Origin: Planctomycetota bacterium
GTDB lineage: Bacteria > Planctomycetota > UBA8742 > UBA2392
Length of the DNA: 36,367 bases
Reading direction: 5' to 3'
Assembly (NCBI GenBank): GCA_020848275.1
Contig: JADLAK010000042.1
Span: forward strand, 1 to 36,367
Part shown: positions 8,115 to 16,670 of the stretch, in pieces
Layout of the letters: every line of letters begins with the position of its first letter
Numbering within the stretch: position 1 is the stretch's first letter
Notes under the pieces: generated by a model
Seen by the model: only the letters and a program-made list of their open reading frames with translations
The model's database searches: none
What the model was told of the DNA's origin: nothing
Translations under genes and position numbers: made by a program

Positions 8115-8732
8115 ATGGCCCAGAAGAGACCGATAGTGTTTGCGCTGGTTGGCGGTGTCGCAAGCGGCAAGTCCGCCGTCGCCAGGGCCTTTGCCGAGCG
8201 CGGCGCGCGCGTGATCGACGCCGACGCCGTGGGCCACGAAGTGCTGGGCGAGGCGGACGTCAAACGCGACCTCGCCGCGGCGTTCGGCCTCAAGATTTTC
8301 CTGGCCTCGGGCGAAGTTGAGCGCGCGGTGCTGGCCAAGACAGTTTTCGGCGACGCGGACAAATTGAAGCGGCTCAACGGCATCACCCACCCGCGCATCC
8401 GGGCGCTGATTAAAGACCGGCTCGCGGCGGCGTTGAAGGAAAAAGGCCTGCGAGCCATCGTGCTGGACGTCAGCCTGCTGCTGGAGTCCGGCGCCTACGA
8501 AGGCGCCTACGACCGGCTGGTGTTCGTCGAAGCCGACGAACACAACCGCGAAAAACGCGCGGCGACGTCGCGCGGCTGGGACAAAGGCGAAGTGCGGCGG
8601 CGCCAGAAACACCAGTTGCCGCTGGAAGAAAAACAGAAGCGCGCCGCGGTTGTCATCGACAACAACGGCACGCTTGAAGACCTCGACCGGCAGGTCGGGA
8701 ATTTATGGAAGAAGTTTGTTGGTCGTTCTTAG
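8115..8732 (+). CDS. coaE: Dephospho-CoA kinase
   Basis: The enzyme phosphorylates the ribose 3'-hydroxyl of dephospho-CoA with ATP, the last step of coenzyme A synthesis in the cytoplasm. The 205-residue length is normal. The P-loop is GGVASGKS near residue 13, followed by the family signature VIDADAVGHEVL. A lid region with the basic stretch REKRAATSRGWD and a hydrophobic VLDVSLLLESG strand fit the family. The ATG at 8115 has no clear Shine-Dalgarno site, because the preceding bases belong to a palindromic element. It lies between the lipoprotein gene and rho; coaE next to rho is, as I recall, a common planctomycete arrangement. Confidence 0.93.
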   Translation: MAQKRPIVFALVGGVASGKSAVARAFAERGARVIDADAVGHEVLGEADVKRDLAAAFGLKIFLASGEVERAVLAKTVFGDADKLKRLNGITHPRIRALIKDRLAAALKEKGLRAIVLDVSLLLESGAYEGAYDRLVFVEADEHNREKRAATSRGWDKGEVRRRQKHQLPLEEKQKRAAVVIDNNGTLEDLDRQVGNLWKKFVGRS

Positions 8733-8774
8733 TGGGTGGCAATCGCGGCCTGAGTCGGCCTGAAGGCTTTCACT

Positions 8775-8862
8775 TAAGAACTAAAAACCAAGAACTAAGA
8801 ACCCTAACCAAGAACTGCGCAGCAAGAACCACTAACCAAGCACCACTCAAGCACCACCAACA
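8775..8862 (+). promoter_or_regulatory. A/C-rich, G-poor rho leader with degenerate direct repeats; candidate rut site
   Basis: The 150-base gap between coaE and rho contains repeated AAGAACTAA, CCAAGAACT and CAAGCACCAC units. The stretch is dominated by A and C, has few G, and offers little base pairing. That is the composition Rho prefers when loading on RNA. It lies directly upstream of rho, so autogenous termination in the leader is plausible. The repeat character is directly visible; the regulatory role is inference. Confidence 0.45.
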
Positions 8863-8882
8863 AGGCTTAAGGAAACGACTGT

Positions 8883-10805
8883 ATGGAAGAACGTGATAAT
8901 GGGCGGCCGCAGCGTCGCCGCGGACGCGGCAGGGGACAAAACACCACGACCGGCATGCGCCGGCGCGGCGGCGGCGGCAAGAAGGCCGGCCACGACCCCG
9001 AGATCGCCTCGACGCTGACCGCGCAAAGCGAAGCGCACCGCATGGAGCAGCGCCGCGAACGCGAATACCGCGACCCCGGCCAGCCGCATCCCGCGCCGCA
9101 ATCGCGCGATGACAACGGCGACTCCAGCCCGGGCAATTCCATCGACGGCAACGTCGCCCCGGTCCAGCGCCACGAACCGCGCCACGAACAGCCCCGTCAC
9201 GAGCCGCGCTACGACCAGCCCCGCCAGGACCAACCTCGCGGCGATGCGCAGCCGGGCAACGAAGCCGCGCCGCAAGTCCATGCGCAGCGCCACCAGGACC
9301 CGGCGCCGCCGCAGATGCCGCCGCAGCGCACCGAACACCAGCCGCCGCAGAATTACCAGTCGGAACGCCCGCCGAACATTTATGTGCCGCGCGCCCATGC
9401 CGAAGCCGCACAGCAGGCAGCCTCCGACTTCGCTAAAGCTTCGTCGGACAAGCAGGCCCAGCAACAGCCGGCGCCGCAGCCCGCCGCGCAACAGCCGGCT
9501 CAGCAGCCGATACAGCCGCAAGTCCCGGCGCAGCCCAGCGAAGTGATCCAGCTCAACAAGCTGCAGCAGATGAAGATGGATCTGCTGCAGAAGGAAGTGA
9601 AGAAGCTTGGCATCCAGGACACCACGGGCCTGAAGAAGCAGGACCTGGTGTTCCACGTGCTGAAGGACCGCGTCAGCAAGGGCGCGATGATTTACGGCGA
9701 GGGCGTGATGGAAGTGCTGCAGGAGGGTTTTGGCTTCCTGCGCAGCCCTGACTACAACTACCTGCCCAGCCCCGACGACATTTACGTCAGCCCCAGCCAG
9801 ATTCGCCGATTCGGCATCAAGAGCGGCAACATCGTCTCGGGCCAGATTCGCCCGCCCAAGGACAACGAGCGTTATTTTGCCCTGCTTAAAGTTGAGAAGG
9901 TCAACGGCGACGATCCAATTAAATTGTCCGAGCGCGTGCCCTTTGACGACCTCACGCCGCTCTACCCCGACCGGCGCATTTTCCTTGAGGACCAGCAGGG
10001 CAAGGTCAAAGACATCGACCTGCGCATCGTCGACCTGGTGTCACCCATCGGTTGCGGCCAGCGCGGCCTGATCGTCGCGCCGCCCCGCACCGGCAAGACG
10101 GTTCTTTTGCAGAAGATCGCCAACGCGATCCGTCGCAATCACCCGGACATCTACCTGATCGTGCTGCTGATTGACGAGCGCCCCGAAGAAGTAACCGACA
10201 TGGAGCGCAACGTCGACGCGGAAGTCGTGAGCAGCACGTTCGACGAACCCGCCAGCCGCCACGTGCAGGTCTGCGAAATGGTGATCGAAAAGGCCAAGCG
10301 CCTGGTCGAGCACGGCCGCGACGTCGTGATCCTGCTGGACAGCGTCACGCGCCTTGGCCGCGCCTACAACACCGAGCAGCCGCACTCGGGCAAGATTTTG
10401 ACCGGCGGCGTTGACGCCAACGCGTTGCAGAAGCCCAAGCGCTTCTTTGGCGCCGCGCGTAACATCGAAGAAGGCGGCTCGCTGACGATCATCGCCACGG
10501 CGCTGATCGACACGGGTTCGAAGATGGACGAAGTTATTTTCGAAGAGTTCAAAGGCACCGGCAACATGGAATTGCACCTGGACCGCCGCCTCGCCGACCG
10601 CCGCGTTTACCCGGCGCTGGACGTCACGCGTTCGGGCACGCGCAAGGAAGAGCTCTTGCTGGACCCGGAAGAACAGAAGCGCATGTGGGTCCTGCGTCGC
10701 ATCCTCAACGACATGAACCCGATCGAGGCGATGGAGTTGCTAAAGGAAAAGGTGACCAAGACCCAGTCCAACGCCGAATTCCTGATGCAGATGAATGTGC
10801 GGTAA
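8883..10805 (+). CDS. rho: Transcription termination factor Rho, with long disordered N-terminal extension
   Basis: The protein has 640 residues against about 420 for E. coli Rho. Rho is a hexameric RNA-dependent ATPase that releases transcripts. Residues 1-215 are Arg/Gln/Pro/His-rich and presumably disordered. The Rho_N helices ([20 protein letters not shown]) start near 221, followed by the cold-shock-like RNA-binding domain ([15 protein letters not shown]). The ATPase core has Walker A APPRTGKT at 399-406 and Walker [16 protein letters not shown], then [19 protein letters not shown] and the GTGN turn. AAGGAAA about eight bases before the ATG at 8883 supports the start. An in-frame dispersed-repeat core (SDFAKASSD) lies in the extension. 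Confidence 0.97.
   Translation: MEERDNGRPQRRRGRGRGQNTTTGMRRRGGGGKKAGHDPEIASTLTAQSEAHRMEQRREREYRDPGQPHPAPQSRDDNGDSSPGNSIDGNVAPVQRHEPRHEQPRHEPRYDQPRQDQPRGDAQPGNEAAPQVHAQRHQDPAPPQMPPQRTEHQPPQNYQSERPPNIYVPRAHAEAAQQAASDFAKASSDKQAQQQPAPQPAAQQPAQQPIQPQVPAQPSEVIQLNKLQQMKMDLLQKEVKKLGIQDTTGLKKQDLVFHVLKDRVSKGAMIYGEGVMEVLQEGFGFLRSPDYNYLPSPDDIYVSPSQIRRFGIKSGNIVSGQIRPPKDNERYFALLKVEKVNGDDPIKLSERVPFDDLTPLYPDRRIFLEDQQGKVKDIDLRIVDLVSPIGCGQRGLIVAPPRTGKTVLLQKIANAIRRNHPDIYLIVLLIDERPEEVTDMERNVDAEVVSSTFDEPASRHVQVCEMVIEKAKRLVEHGRDVVILLDSVTRLGRAYNTEQPHSGKILTGGVDANALQKPKRFFGAARNIEEGGSLTIIATALIDTGSKMDEVIFEEFKGTGNMELHLDRRLADRRVYPALDVTRSGTRKEELLLDPEEQKRMWVLRRILNDMNPIEAMELLKEKVTKTQSNAEFLMQMNVR
9424..9447. repeat. Palindromic dispersed element core inside rho, copy 2
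   Basis: Arms CCGACTTCGC and GCTTCGTCGG around TAAA are identical to the arms of the other two copies. Here only the 24-base core is present, read in frame as part of SDFAKASSD within the disordered extension of Rho. Confidence 0.85.
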
Positions 10806-10834
10806 AGCAGGTTCAGGTTCAGGTCAAGGTTCAG

Positions 10835-10863
10835 AAAGGCCCCGACATCGGGGCCTTTTCTTG
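10835..10863 (+). terminator. Intrinsic terminator after rho
   Basis: AAAGGCCCCGA and TCGGGGCCTTTT pair around a short loop and end in a T-rich tract, 30 bases after the rho stop codon. Just before it, 10808-10834 holds short GGTTCA direct repeats. Confidence 0.9.
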
Positions 10864-10901
10864 ATCTTGACCTTTTTCAAAGAATTCCAACCACCTCGGC
10901 A

Positions 10902-12356
10902 CTACTTGATTCCAAACGCCTCGCGCGCTTGCTGTCGCTGAGATTCGATCCACGAGGGCAGCGTCGTTTCCAAGAAACGCTGCGTAGTAGCTGCAAAGGT
11001 TGCATCCCCAAGTCGTTGTTCGACGGCGTTATCAAGGGCAGGTTTGACAACGACATCCCAAACAATCATTCCACCGCTAATCACACCCGCGACCACCCAT
11101 CCCGCAGGGCCCGCCGGCGCCCCGGTAAGCCACACAACCAAATATTTGCCGCCCACTTCTGCGCCCAGCCAAACCAAACCCATTCCTGCGGAAATTAGGG
11201 ATTCGCCTGCGGGGCGCCCGTGAAGAAGATCGAGGCCGAGCTGTCCGCTAACGTAAAGCAGACCTGCGATGCCGCCGACTTTGACGCCACGGCCAAGTGT
11301 GGTGGCAACTTTCCCGCCAAGGCTCTTCGATGTAAGGACTCGCTCGACTCCCCAACTTCCGGCGAGGCTGACGGCCGTTAGCCCCGCAGCTTCGGCCAGT
11401 TGCCCGCCGCGCGCAGAGACAATAAAGTCCGGCAGCGATTCGCCTGACCTCACCCAATCGAGTAACCCGGAGGCGACCACTATGCCCCCGGCGATCATTG
11501 ACGACTTCAAGTGGAATGAATTGACATCCACGCCGACACGTCCAAGCTTGTTGCCTTGGAATCGCGTCCGCAACGTCTTTGCTCGACGGCTGTCAGTTTC
11601 GAGCTTTTTCCGCAATCCATGGAAAGTTTGGGAATCAGGTCCTCCCAATAGACGTCCCTCATAATTGAGAACACCATTTTCGTTCACCTTGATTCCGGTA
11701 CCGATGAGCGCCTTCCTCATTGCCTTGACGCCTTGTGGTAGCGACGAACGGGAATTCCACGCGCGTTCAACTTCGTCGAGTTGCCTGTTGAGTTGACGCC
11801 CCACTTCATTTGCCAACACAAGCTTGTCGGCCTTGCTGTCCGATCCTAACCACTTCTCAACGGCAGTCCGCGCTTCCATGCCACCGTACAATTGCAATGT
11901 GCGCAGAAGGCGACCACCGCGGTCATGCACCAGCACGTCGGCATAAAGGTGATTGCGGGTTGCGAGTGCATAAGTGAGCCTGCCGTTAGCTATGCGGTTC
12001 ATTCGTTGAACGTAGTCCTGCTCGAAAATAAAGCCAGCTACGGACTTGGTCCTGCTCAAATCCATAGCCTTTAGATGCGCGTCCGGCCCCCCGTCCCTCG
12101 ATGACGCATGTGGAAAGTTGTGATTGATTGTTTCACCGACAACGCCCGACCAGTACGAACCGGATGCCGTTGTACTGGTGTGAAGCATTGATACCAGCCA
12201 GCCGCCCGATCTCACGGAACGGCGAGACCCGGACGTAATGGTATCCACGAGAAGATCGGAATTCATGCCTGCCGTCGCTTGTGCCGACAACGTGGCAGCC
12301 CCGCACAGGCACAGCATTATTGTCATGACGAACTTATTGGCCATGGGGTTTCTCAC
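10902..12356 (-). CDS. Exported protein of unknown function with glycine-rich hydrophobic C-terminal half
   Basis: The protein has 484 residues. Its signal peptide (KFVMTIMLCLCGAATLSAQA) ends near residue 27. Residues 90-180 contain GFIFEQDYV, then ADVLVHDRGGRLLRTLQLYGG, a strand-turn-strand pattern. Residues about 280-450 alternate hydrophobic helices with glycines (AGGIVVASGLL, GGIAGLLYVSGQLG, GWVVAGVISGGMIVW), which could insert in a membrane. The GTG at 12356 overlaps the upstream stop as GTGA, so the two genes are probably translationally coupled. An ATG at 12344 is the alternative start. Base composition is lower in GC than the neighbours. I recall similar uncharacterised proteins with this block plus a glycine-rich tail in bacteria and phages, but I cannot verify the match. 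Confidence 0.7.
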   Translation of the reverse strand: MRNPMANKFVMTIMLCLCGAATLSAQATAGMNSDLLVDTITSGSRRSVRSGGWLVSMLHTSTTASGSYWSGVVGETINHNFPHASSRDGGPDAHLKAMDLSRTKSVAGFIFEQDYVQRMNRIANGRLTYALATRNHLYADVLVHDRGGRLLRTLQLYGGMEARTAVEKWLGSDSKADKLVLANEVGRQLNRQLDEVERAWNSRSSLPQGVKAMRKALIGTGIKVNENGVLNYEGRLLGGPDSQTFHGLRKKLETDSRRAKTLRTRFQGNKLGRVGVDVNSFHLKSSMIAGGIVVASGLLDWVRSGESLPDFIVSARGGQLAEAAGLTAVSLAGSWGVERVLTSKSLGGKVATTLGRGVKVGGIAGLLYVSGQLGLDLLHGRPAGESLISAGMGLVWLGAEVGGKYLVVWLTGAPAGPAGWVVAGVISGGMIVWDVVVKPALDNAVEQRLGDATFAATTQRFLETTLPSWIESQRQQAREAFGIK

Positions 12357-13672
12357 TTGTCCGAATATGTTTTGCGTTGCGTATTCACAAACTGCGTTAC
12401 CAAAACGAGTTTTTCGTCGTCGTTGAGCTTCCTGTAGGCCTTCGAGTATACCTCGTGGTATAGGCCCTGTAACTCAGAGTGGAGCAACGGGATATCAATT
12501 TCGGCCAAAGGCATCATTACTTCGATCAACTTCTGGCCGCCTTCAACCGCTTGCCGCACACCTTTGATCTGATCGAGTGCCCAAAGATTGTACACCTTTT
12601 GTTGCTTCGTTCGCGCGTTGATGGCCATCGAGGAAATCGCCTCTCCCAGCGTCCGTACTTGAGCTATGAATCCCTCGCTGCAACCCGTCTCGATTTGATC
12701 CAGGCACTTTTGCGCTTCGGCAAGGTCTTTCAGGACGGACTGCCAAGTGCAGTCGGCGCGGGGCTCCTTTGCCTGCGCAGCAGCAATCATCGCCTTTGCT
12801 TGCTGCATCAACACGAAGTTTCGTCCGTCAACTTTCGCTTGCTCCTGCTTCGTCAAAGCAAGCCTAAGCCTTTCTGCAACCGCAGTCCCAAGCGTCTGCC
12901 ACTTTGAACATTCCTGCGCACCTATGGAATCTGGCTCGGCAGCCTGGCCTCGCTGAGGAGCGGCACTTGCCAGCCGCCCATAAATATCCTGTAAGCTATC
13001 CACGTCGTCACTCGTGAGTTTTCCCAGTTCGACCGACAACGCCTGCCGCTGGAGTTCAAGCAGCTTGTGCTCCAACGCGTCAACTTGTGCCAGCAAATCG
13101 GTTGTCGGCACATTTTGAATTGAGCCTAACGCCGTCTCGAACACAACGCACTGCTTCCAGGAAGGCGGCCCCGATAGCGCGTCCATGCTGGTTTTCAATC
13201 TGGTGATCTTTTCGGCAAGCCACGCAATTCGTTTTGACTCAACTTCTGTCGCCCAATCATCCGCGACCTTCTGGCGTTGCAGCAATTCCTTAACGTCTGC
13301 AACTGAACCGCATTCTGAAAGTGCATTGCTTGTAGCCAGATGAAATGCGGCGGCCTGCGCTTGCGCTTCATCCCAATGGGACGCGCCTAGTGCGATTTCC
13401 AATCGCTTTCTTAGCGTGCTTTCCAGCATCTTGAGAGCCCGCGAATCCGCGGGGTCACTTCCAAGCGCGGCGGCGAGCAATGCGGCTGCCAAGTTGGAAT
13501 CGCCATCTGTTCCGAATTGCTTGTCAGCTTCATCCAGAAATTTGCTGGTGAGTGCCGGGTCGTCAGCCGGTTTAACCGGTGTTTCTTGGGGTGTCCTGGC
13601 GAGCCACCCTGCCGCACCCCCGGCCAATACACACACCGCCGCAACTAGCATATTCCAAGGGAATCGTGGCAT
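12353..13672 (-). CDS. Membrane-anchored helical protein of unknown function
   Basis: The protein has 439 residues. It starts with a short basic segment and one membrane span (WNMLVAAVCVLAGGAAGWLA), followed by a Pro-rich stretch. The rest is Ala/Leu/Gln/Glu-rich and predicted to be almost all helical, with scattered Cys residues (SECGS, WKQCVV, GAQECSKW, RADCTW, ETGCSEG), which may form disulfides if it is outside the cytoplasm. AGAGGA sits six bases before the ATG at 13672. It is the first gene of a two-gene operon with the glycine-rich exported protein and shares its lower GC. No known domain is recognised; a helical-repeat scaffold is possible. Confidence 0.7.
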   Translation of the reverse strand: MPRFPWNMLVAAVCVLAGGAAGWLARTPQETPVKPADDPALTSKFLDEADKQFGTDGDSNLAAALLAAALGSDPADSRALKMLESTLRKRLEIALGASHWDEAQAQAAAFHLATSNALSECGSVADVKELLQRQKVADDWATEVESKRIAWLAEKITRLKTSMDALSGPPSWKQCVVFETALGSIQNVPTTDLLAQVDALEHKLLELQRQALSVELGKLTSDDVDSLQDIYGRLASAAPQRGQAAEPDSIGAQECSKWQTLGTAVAERLRLALTKQEQAKVDGRNFVLMQQAKAMIAAAQAKEPRADCTWQSVLKDLAEAQKCLDQIETGCSEGFIAQVRTLGEAISSMAINARTKQQKVYNLWALDQIKGVRQAVEGGQKLIEVMMPLAEIDIPLLHSELQGLYHEVYSKAYRKLNDDEKLVLVTQFVNTQRKTYSDK

Positions 13673-13737
13673 GAACGTCCTCTATTCCTGTTACAAGAAC
13701 TATACCCCGTCCCGCGACATGCGGCGATCAAACCATT

Positions 13738-13770
13738 GCCCCCGCCCTACCGGGCGGGGCCGGTTTTTTC
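13738..13770 (+). terminator. Terminator-like hairpin in the leader of the sigma-factor gene
   Basis: CCCCGCCC (13740-13747) and GGGCGGGG (13752-13759) pair perfectly around TACC and are followed by CCGGTTTTTT. The orientation is the plus strand, yet no plus-strand gene lies just upstream (the neighbours there are on the minus strand). It could therefore be an attenuator for the sigma gene, or it could stop antisense transcription out of the minus-strand operon. Confidence 0.6.
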
Positions 13771-13814
13771 CAGAATTCACGCCACCTTGCCCCGTTTCGT
13801 TTGCTTCCTGGGTG

Positions 13815-14327
13815 ATGGAAACGATGAGCCTGACCCGCGAAGAAGCACTGATCGAGCTGATGCGCACGCACCAGCGCCATATATGGCGCTACCTGCGCGC
13901 GCTGGGCTGTGACGACGCGCTGGCGGACGATTTGACGCAAGAAGTGTTCATCAAGGTGTACGACAGCGCATTTGAGGACGTGGCGTTTGTTTCTAGCGCG
14001 GTTTATTTGCGCACCGCGGCTCGCCACGCACTTTTCAACTTGCGCAAGCGGCAGGGGCGCGAACAGCCGCTGGGGGACGATTATGAGGCTGCGTGGACGA
14101 CCCTTACCCCGGGCGAGGACAGCGACGAGCGGCTAAACCTGCTGCTGCGCTGCCTTGATGCGCTGCCGGAACGCGGGCGCAAGGCGGTGCAGATGTTTTA
14201 CCGCGAGCAGCGCGACCAGGCGACTATCGCCGGTGCAATGGGCAGCAGCGAAGAGGCGGTCAAAGCGCTCTTGAAACGCACGCGGCAGGAACTGCGCGAT
14301 TGCATTGAAAAGCACCGAAGCACATAG
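13815..14327 (+). CDS. RNA polymerase ECF-type sigma factor
   Basis: The protein has 170 residues and directs core RNA polymerase to specific promoters. Region 2 is visible as HQRHIWRYLRALGCDDALADDLTQEVFIKVYD with a following basic helix (RTAARHALFNLRKRQ). Region 4 is LDALPERGRKAVQMFYREQRDQATIAGAMGSSEEAVKALLKRTRQEL, which includes the helix-turn-helix. Both are typical of the sigma-70 ECF group. Starts at 13812 (GTG), 13815 and 13824 (ATG) are all possible; GGA five bases before 13824 makes that one attractive. The next gene, 141 bases on, encodes a transmembrane FecR-like/LRR protein that probably acts as its regulator. Confidence 0.92.
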   Translation: METMSLTREEALIELMRTHQRHIWRYLRALGCDDALADDLTQEVFIKVYDSAFEDVAFVSSAVYLRTAARHALFNLRKRQGREQPLGDDYEAAWTTLTPGEDSDERLNLLLRCLDALPERGRKAVQMFYREQRDQATIAGAMGSSEEAVKALLKRTRQELRDCIEKHRST

Positions 14328-14353
14328 AAAAGAACGAGTTTGAAGCGACGGGT

Positions 14354-14442
14354 TCGGCTCTGGGAGCCGAGCCATGGATGGCGAGCGCGGCCGCGCACGT
14401 GAGTGCGAAGGCCGCGTGAAATCGCGGCGAGGCAGGGATGCC
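14354..14442 (+). promoter_or_regulatory. String of hairpins between sigma factor and LRR protein
   Basis: Five hairpins or palindromes follow each other: TCGGCTC/GAGCCGA (14354-14370), GCGCGGCCGCGC (14385-14396), GCAC/GTGC (14395-14406), GCCGCG/CGCGGC (14411-14428) and GGCA/TGCC (14431-14442). No U-run follows, so it is not a classic terminator. It may be a structured leader or a composite repeat. This gap of about 140 bases contains nothing else. Confidence 0.4.
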
Positions 14443-14468
14443 GAGACGCGACACAAGTGAGAGCGATC

Positions 14469-16460
14469 GTGGCTAATCGACCCTTTACTGAAGCCGAAGA
14501 AAAGTTGGTCGACGCCGACCTGCGCGAAGTTCTCGGCGCGTCCGCGGCCCCCGATCTAATCGACCGCACGTTGCGGCGCATCCAGCAACCGCGCCAGCCC
14601 GAGCAGGCGCCTTCACGCCTTGAGGCCGCCCCGGCAGTCGGCCGCCGCGCGATTGCGCCGCGGCGCTGGGCGCGTGTGCGCTATGCCGTTGAGGCGCTGG
14701 TATTGATGGCAGCCGTCGGGCTGAGCGCGTGGGTGATGCTTGCGCCGAAGTCGCCGGGCGAGGTTTCGCACGTGGACGGCGGCAAAGTCGTGCCCGCTTC
14801 GATGTCGGCGGGACCCGAGGCCGAATTCGACCGCGACGCCGACGCAATCCTGGTTAAACGCGGCTGGTTTTTGATCGCCGCGGGCGCGCCGACGGTCAAG
14901 TCGCCGGGCGTCGAGATCAGGCAGGTTGACGGAACCCTGTTGCTGCGCGTAGGCACGTCGCCGCGCGAAGATGAATTCAATAACCCCGATGTACTTGCGT
15001 GGTTCACGCGGAACAAACTGGAGCTTGCAATGATCAAGACTTTCAAACGCTGGATGCAGGTGGGCGGGACGGCGCTTGTGCTGCTGTCGGGCAGCGCGCT
15101 GGTTAACGGCGAACGCGTCGAGGCTGAGAAAGTGGCGTTGGTGGAGGTCACTAAGGTCGCGAAAGTAACCTCGATCAAGGACATCGAAAGCATTCCCGCC
15201 GGGGTGACCGAAGTCCGCGGCCAGGACCTCACCGACGGCCATCTCGAATCCCTGGGCCGGGTCGCCAGCCTTCGCCGCGTGGACCTGTCCGGTTGCGAGC
15301 GGATCACCGACCGGGGCATCGAATTGCTGGCGGCCAACAAGGAGCTCACGGCGCTGGATATCCATTATTGCGGGCGTCTGACCTCCGCCAGTCTGAGCGC
15401 CATCCGTCAATTGCCAAAGCTCATCGAACTGACGGCAAACATGACCCTGCTGCTGAAGGTCAGTGACCTGGAAGAGCCAGCCAAGCGGCCCTTCGCTGGG
15501 CTCTCCCAGTTGACGGTCGTTTTCGACGACAAGGGCGGCAACCAGTTCTGGACAGACGACGACGTTGAGGAGCTGGCGGGCTGGCTGCCCAACCTCACGG
15601 CAGTCGAGGCCGGGGGCGTCACCACGCACATCGGCGACATCGGGTTGCGGGCGTTGTCAAAGCTGGCCTCGCTCCAGTCGTTGAACTTCAACCTCTCTCC
15701 CGAGATGTCCGACGCCGGCTTTTCGTACCTGAAGTCGTGTCCGAAGCTGACGACACTGGCTGTCAGCGGCGAGCTCCAGGACGCGATGGTCGAACAGATC
15801 GGCGGCATCGCCAGCCTCGAGGTCCTGGTGCTCAGCTTTTCCCAGCATTTCGACGTCGCACCGCTGACGCGGCTGAAGAACCTGCGCAGGCTGCATGTCG
15901 ACCACGGGGGCCTCAGCCGCGACGCCGCCAACAAGCTGGGCGAACTGGTCAATCTTGAGGAACTCACCATCCGCGTCGGCATGCCCGGCAAGGGCGATCA
16001 ACGCCTTGGATGGGACAATCTCAAGAAGCTGCGCAGGCTTGAACTGTCCCTCCACAATAACGACACGGGTGACTACTTCGAGGCCGGCCAGCGTCTTGGG
16101 GTGGTGTTACCCGTGCTGCCCGGCCTGCAGGAGTTCCGCTGCGACGTGGAGCTGTTCAGTTACCTGCTGGCGCCTGACCTGGCCGCCCAGCCGCAACTGA
16201 AGGAACTGCGGCTTTCCGGAGGCTTGCACTGGAGGGATGCGGTCAAGGGCAATGCGGCGCTGGCCGCAATCGCGAAGATCAAGACGCTTGAGGTGCTGGC
16301 CTTGAATGTCCCTGAAAAAGATCCGGGCATTGATTGGACGCCGCTGAAGGAACTGAGGGAACTGAAGAAGTTCGTCGTGCCGGGCTATCAGACATTGCCC
16401 GCCTTGACCAAAGTGCTGGCCGCAATTCCCGGATGCGAGGTCGTCCGCGACGACGACTAG
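14469..16460 (+). CDS. Transmembrane FecR-like and leucine-rich-repeat protein, candidate sigma regulator
   Basis: From the GTG at 14469 the protein has 663 residues; GAGAG lies about six bases upstream. Starts at 14403 and 14457 (both GTG) are also open. The cytoplasmic N-terminus (about 75 residues) is acidic then Arg-rich. One membrane span (VEALVLMAAVGLSAWVMLA) follows, and then a FecR-like beta segment (VKSPGVEIRQVDGTLLLRVG). From about residue 250 there are leucine-rich repeats of the AMN1/F-box-like type, for example VDLSGCERITDRGIELLA and ALDIHYCGRLTSASLSAI, up to the C-terminus. It directly follows an ECF sigma gene, so an anti-sigma or signal-sensing role is likely by analogy with FecR proteins. 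The ligand is unknown. Confidence 0.8.
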   Translation: MANRPFTEAEEKLVDADLREVLGASAAPDLIDRTLRRIQQPRQPEQAPSRLEAAPAVGRRAIAPRRWARVRYAVEALVLMAAVGLSAWVMLAPKSPGEVSHVDGGKVVPASMSAGPEAEFDRDADAILVKRGWFLIAAGAPTVKSPGVEIRQVDGTLLLRVGTSPREDEFNNPDVLAWFTRNKLELAMIKTFKRWMQVGGTALVLLSGSALVNGERVEAEKVALVEVTKVAKVTSIKDIESIPAGVTEVRGQDLTDGHLESLGRVASLRRVDLSGCERITDRGIELLAANKELTALDIHYCGRLTSASLSAIRQLPKLIELTANMTLLLKVSDLEEPAKRPFAGLSQLTVVFDDKGGNQFWTDDDVEELAGWLPNLTAVEAGGVTTHIGDIGLRALSKLASLQSLNFNLSPEMSDAGFSYLKSCPKLTTLAVSGELQDAMVEQIGGIASLEVLVLSFSQHFDVAPLTRLKNLRRLHVDHGGLSRDAANKLGELVNLEELTIRVGMPGKGDQRLGWDNLKKLRRLELSLHNNDTGDYFEAGQRLGVVLPVLPGLQEFRCDVELFSYLLAPDLAAQPQLKELRLSGGLHWRDAVKGNAALAAIAKIKTLEVLALNVPEKDPGIDWTPLKELRELKKFVVPGYQTLPALTKVLAAIPGCEVVRDDD

Positions 16461-16560
16461 CCCGGCCTTAAACCTTCGCCGTGGCCGGGGTTTAGCGCCG
16501 CCTCGGCCACGCAGCGTTGCCGGTGGGTCAACCAAGCCTACCACCACTGCATTCCCGGCC

Positions 16561-16588
16561 TTGACGCCCGGCCTAATCTCATTATCTT
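16561..16588 (+). promoter_or_regulatory. Candidate sigma-70 promoter for rplU-rpmA
   Basis: TTGACG (16561-16566) and TATCTT (16583-16588) are separated by 16 bases, close to consensus, about 80 bases before the L21 start. Upstream, 16461-16560 contains only a weak hairpin from the GGCC-rich end of the preceding gene. Confidence 0.55.
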
Positions 16589-16670
16589 TATCGCCCCGGT
16601 TCGCTGGACGGGTTAAGTGCGGCTGTAAGCCGCCCCCGTGTCCGGCGCCGCATCTGTAAGAGGAAGCACC

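Noticed and set aside
16461..16560. Possible terminator after the LRR gene
   Set aside because: The GGCC-rich inverted repeat with TAAACC/GGTTTA has no T-run and weak pairing.
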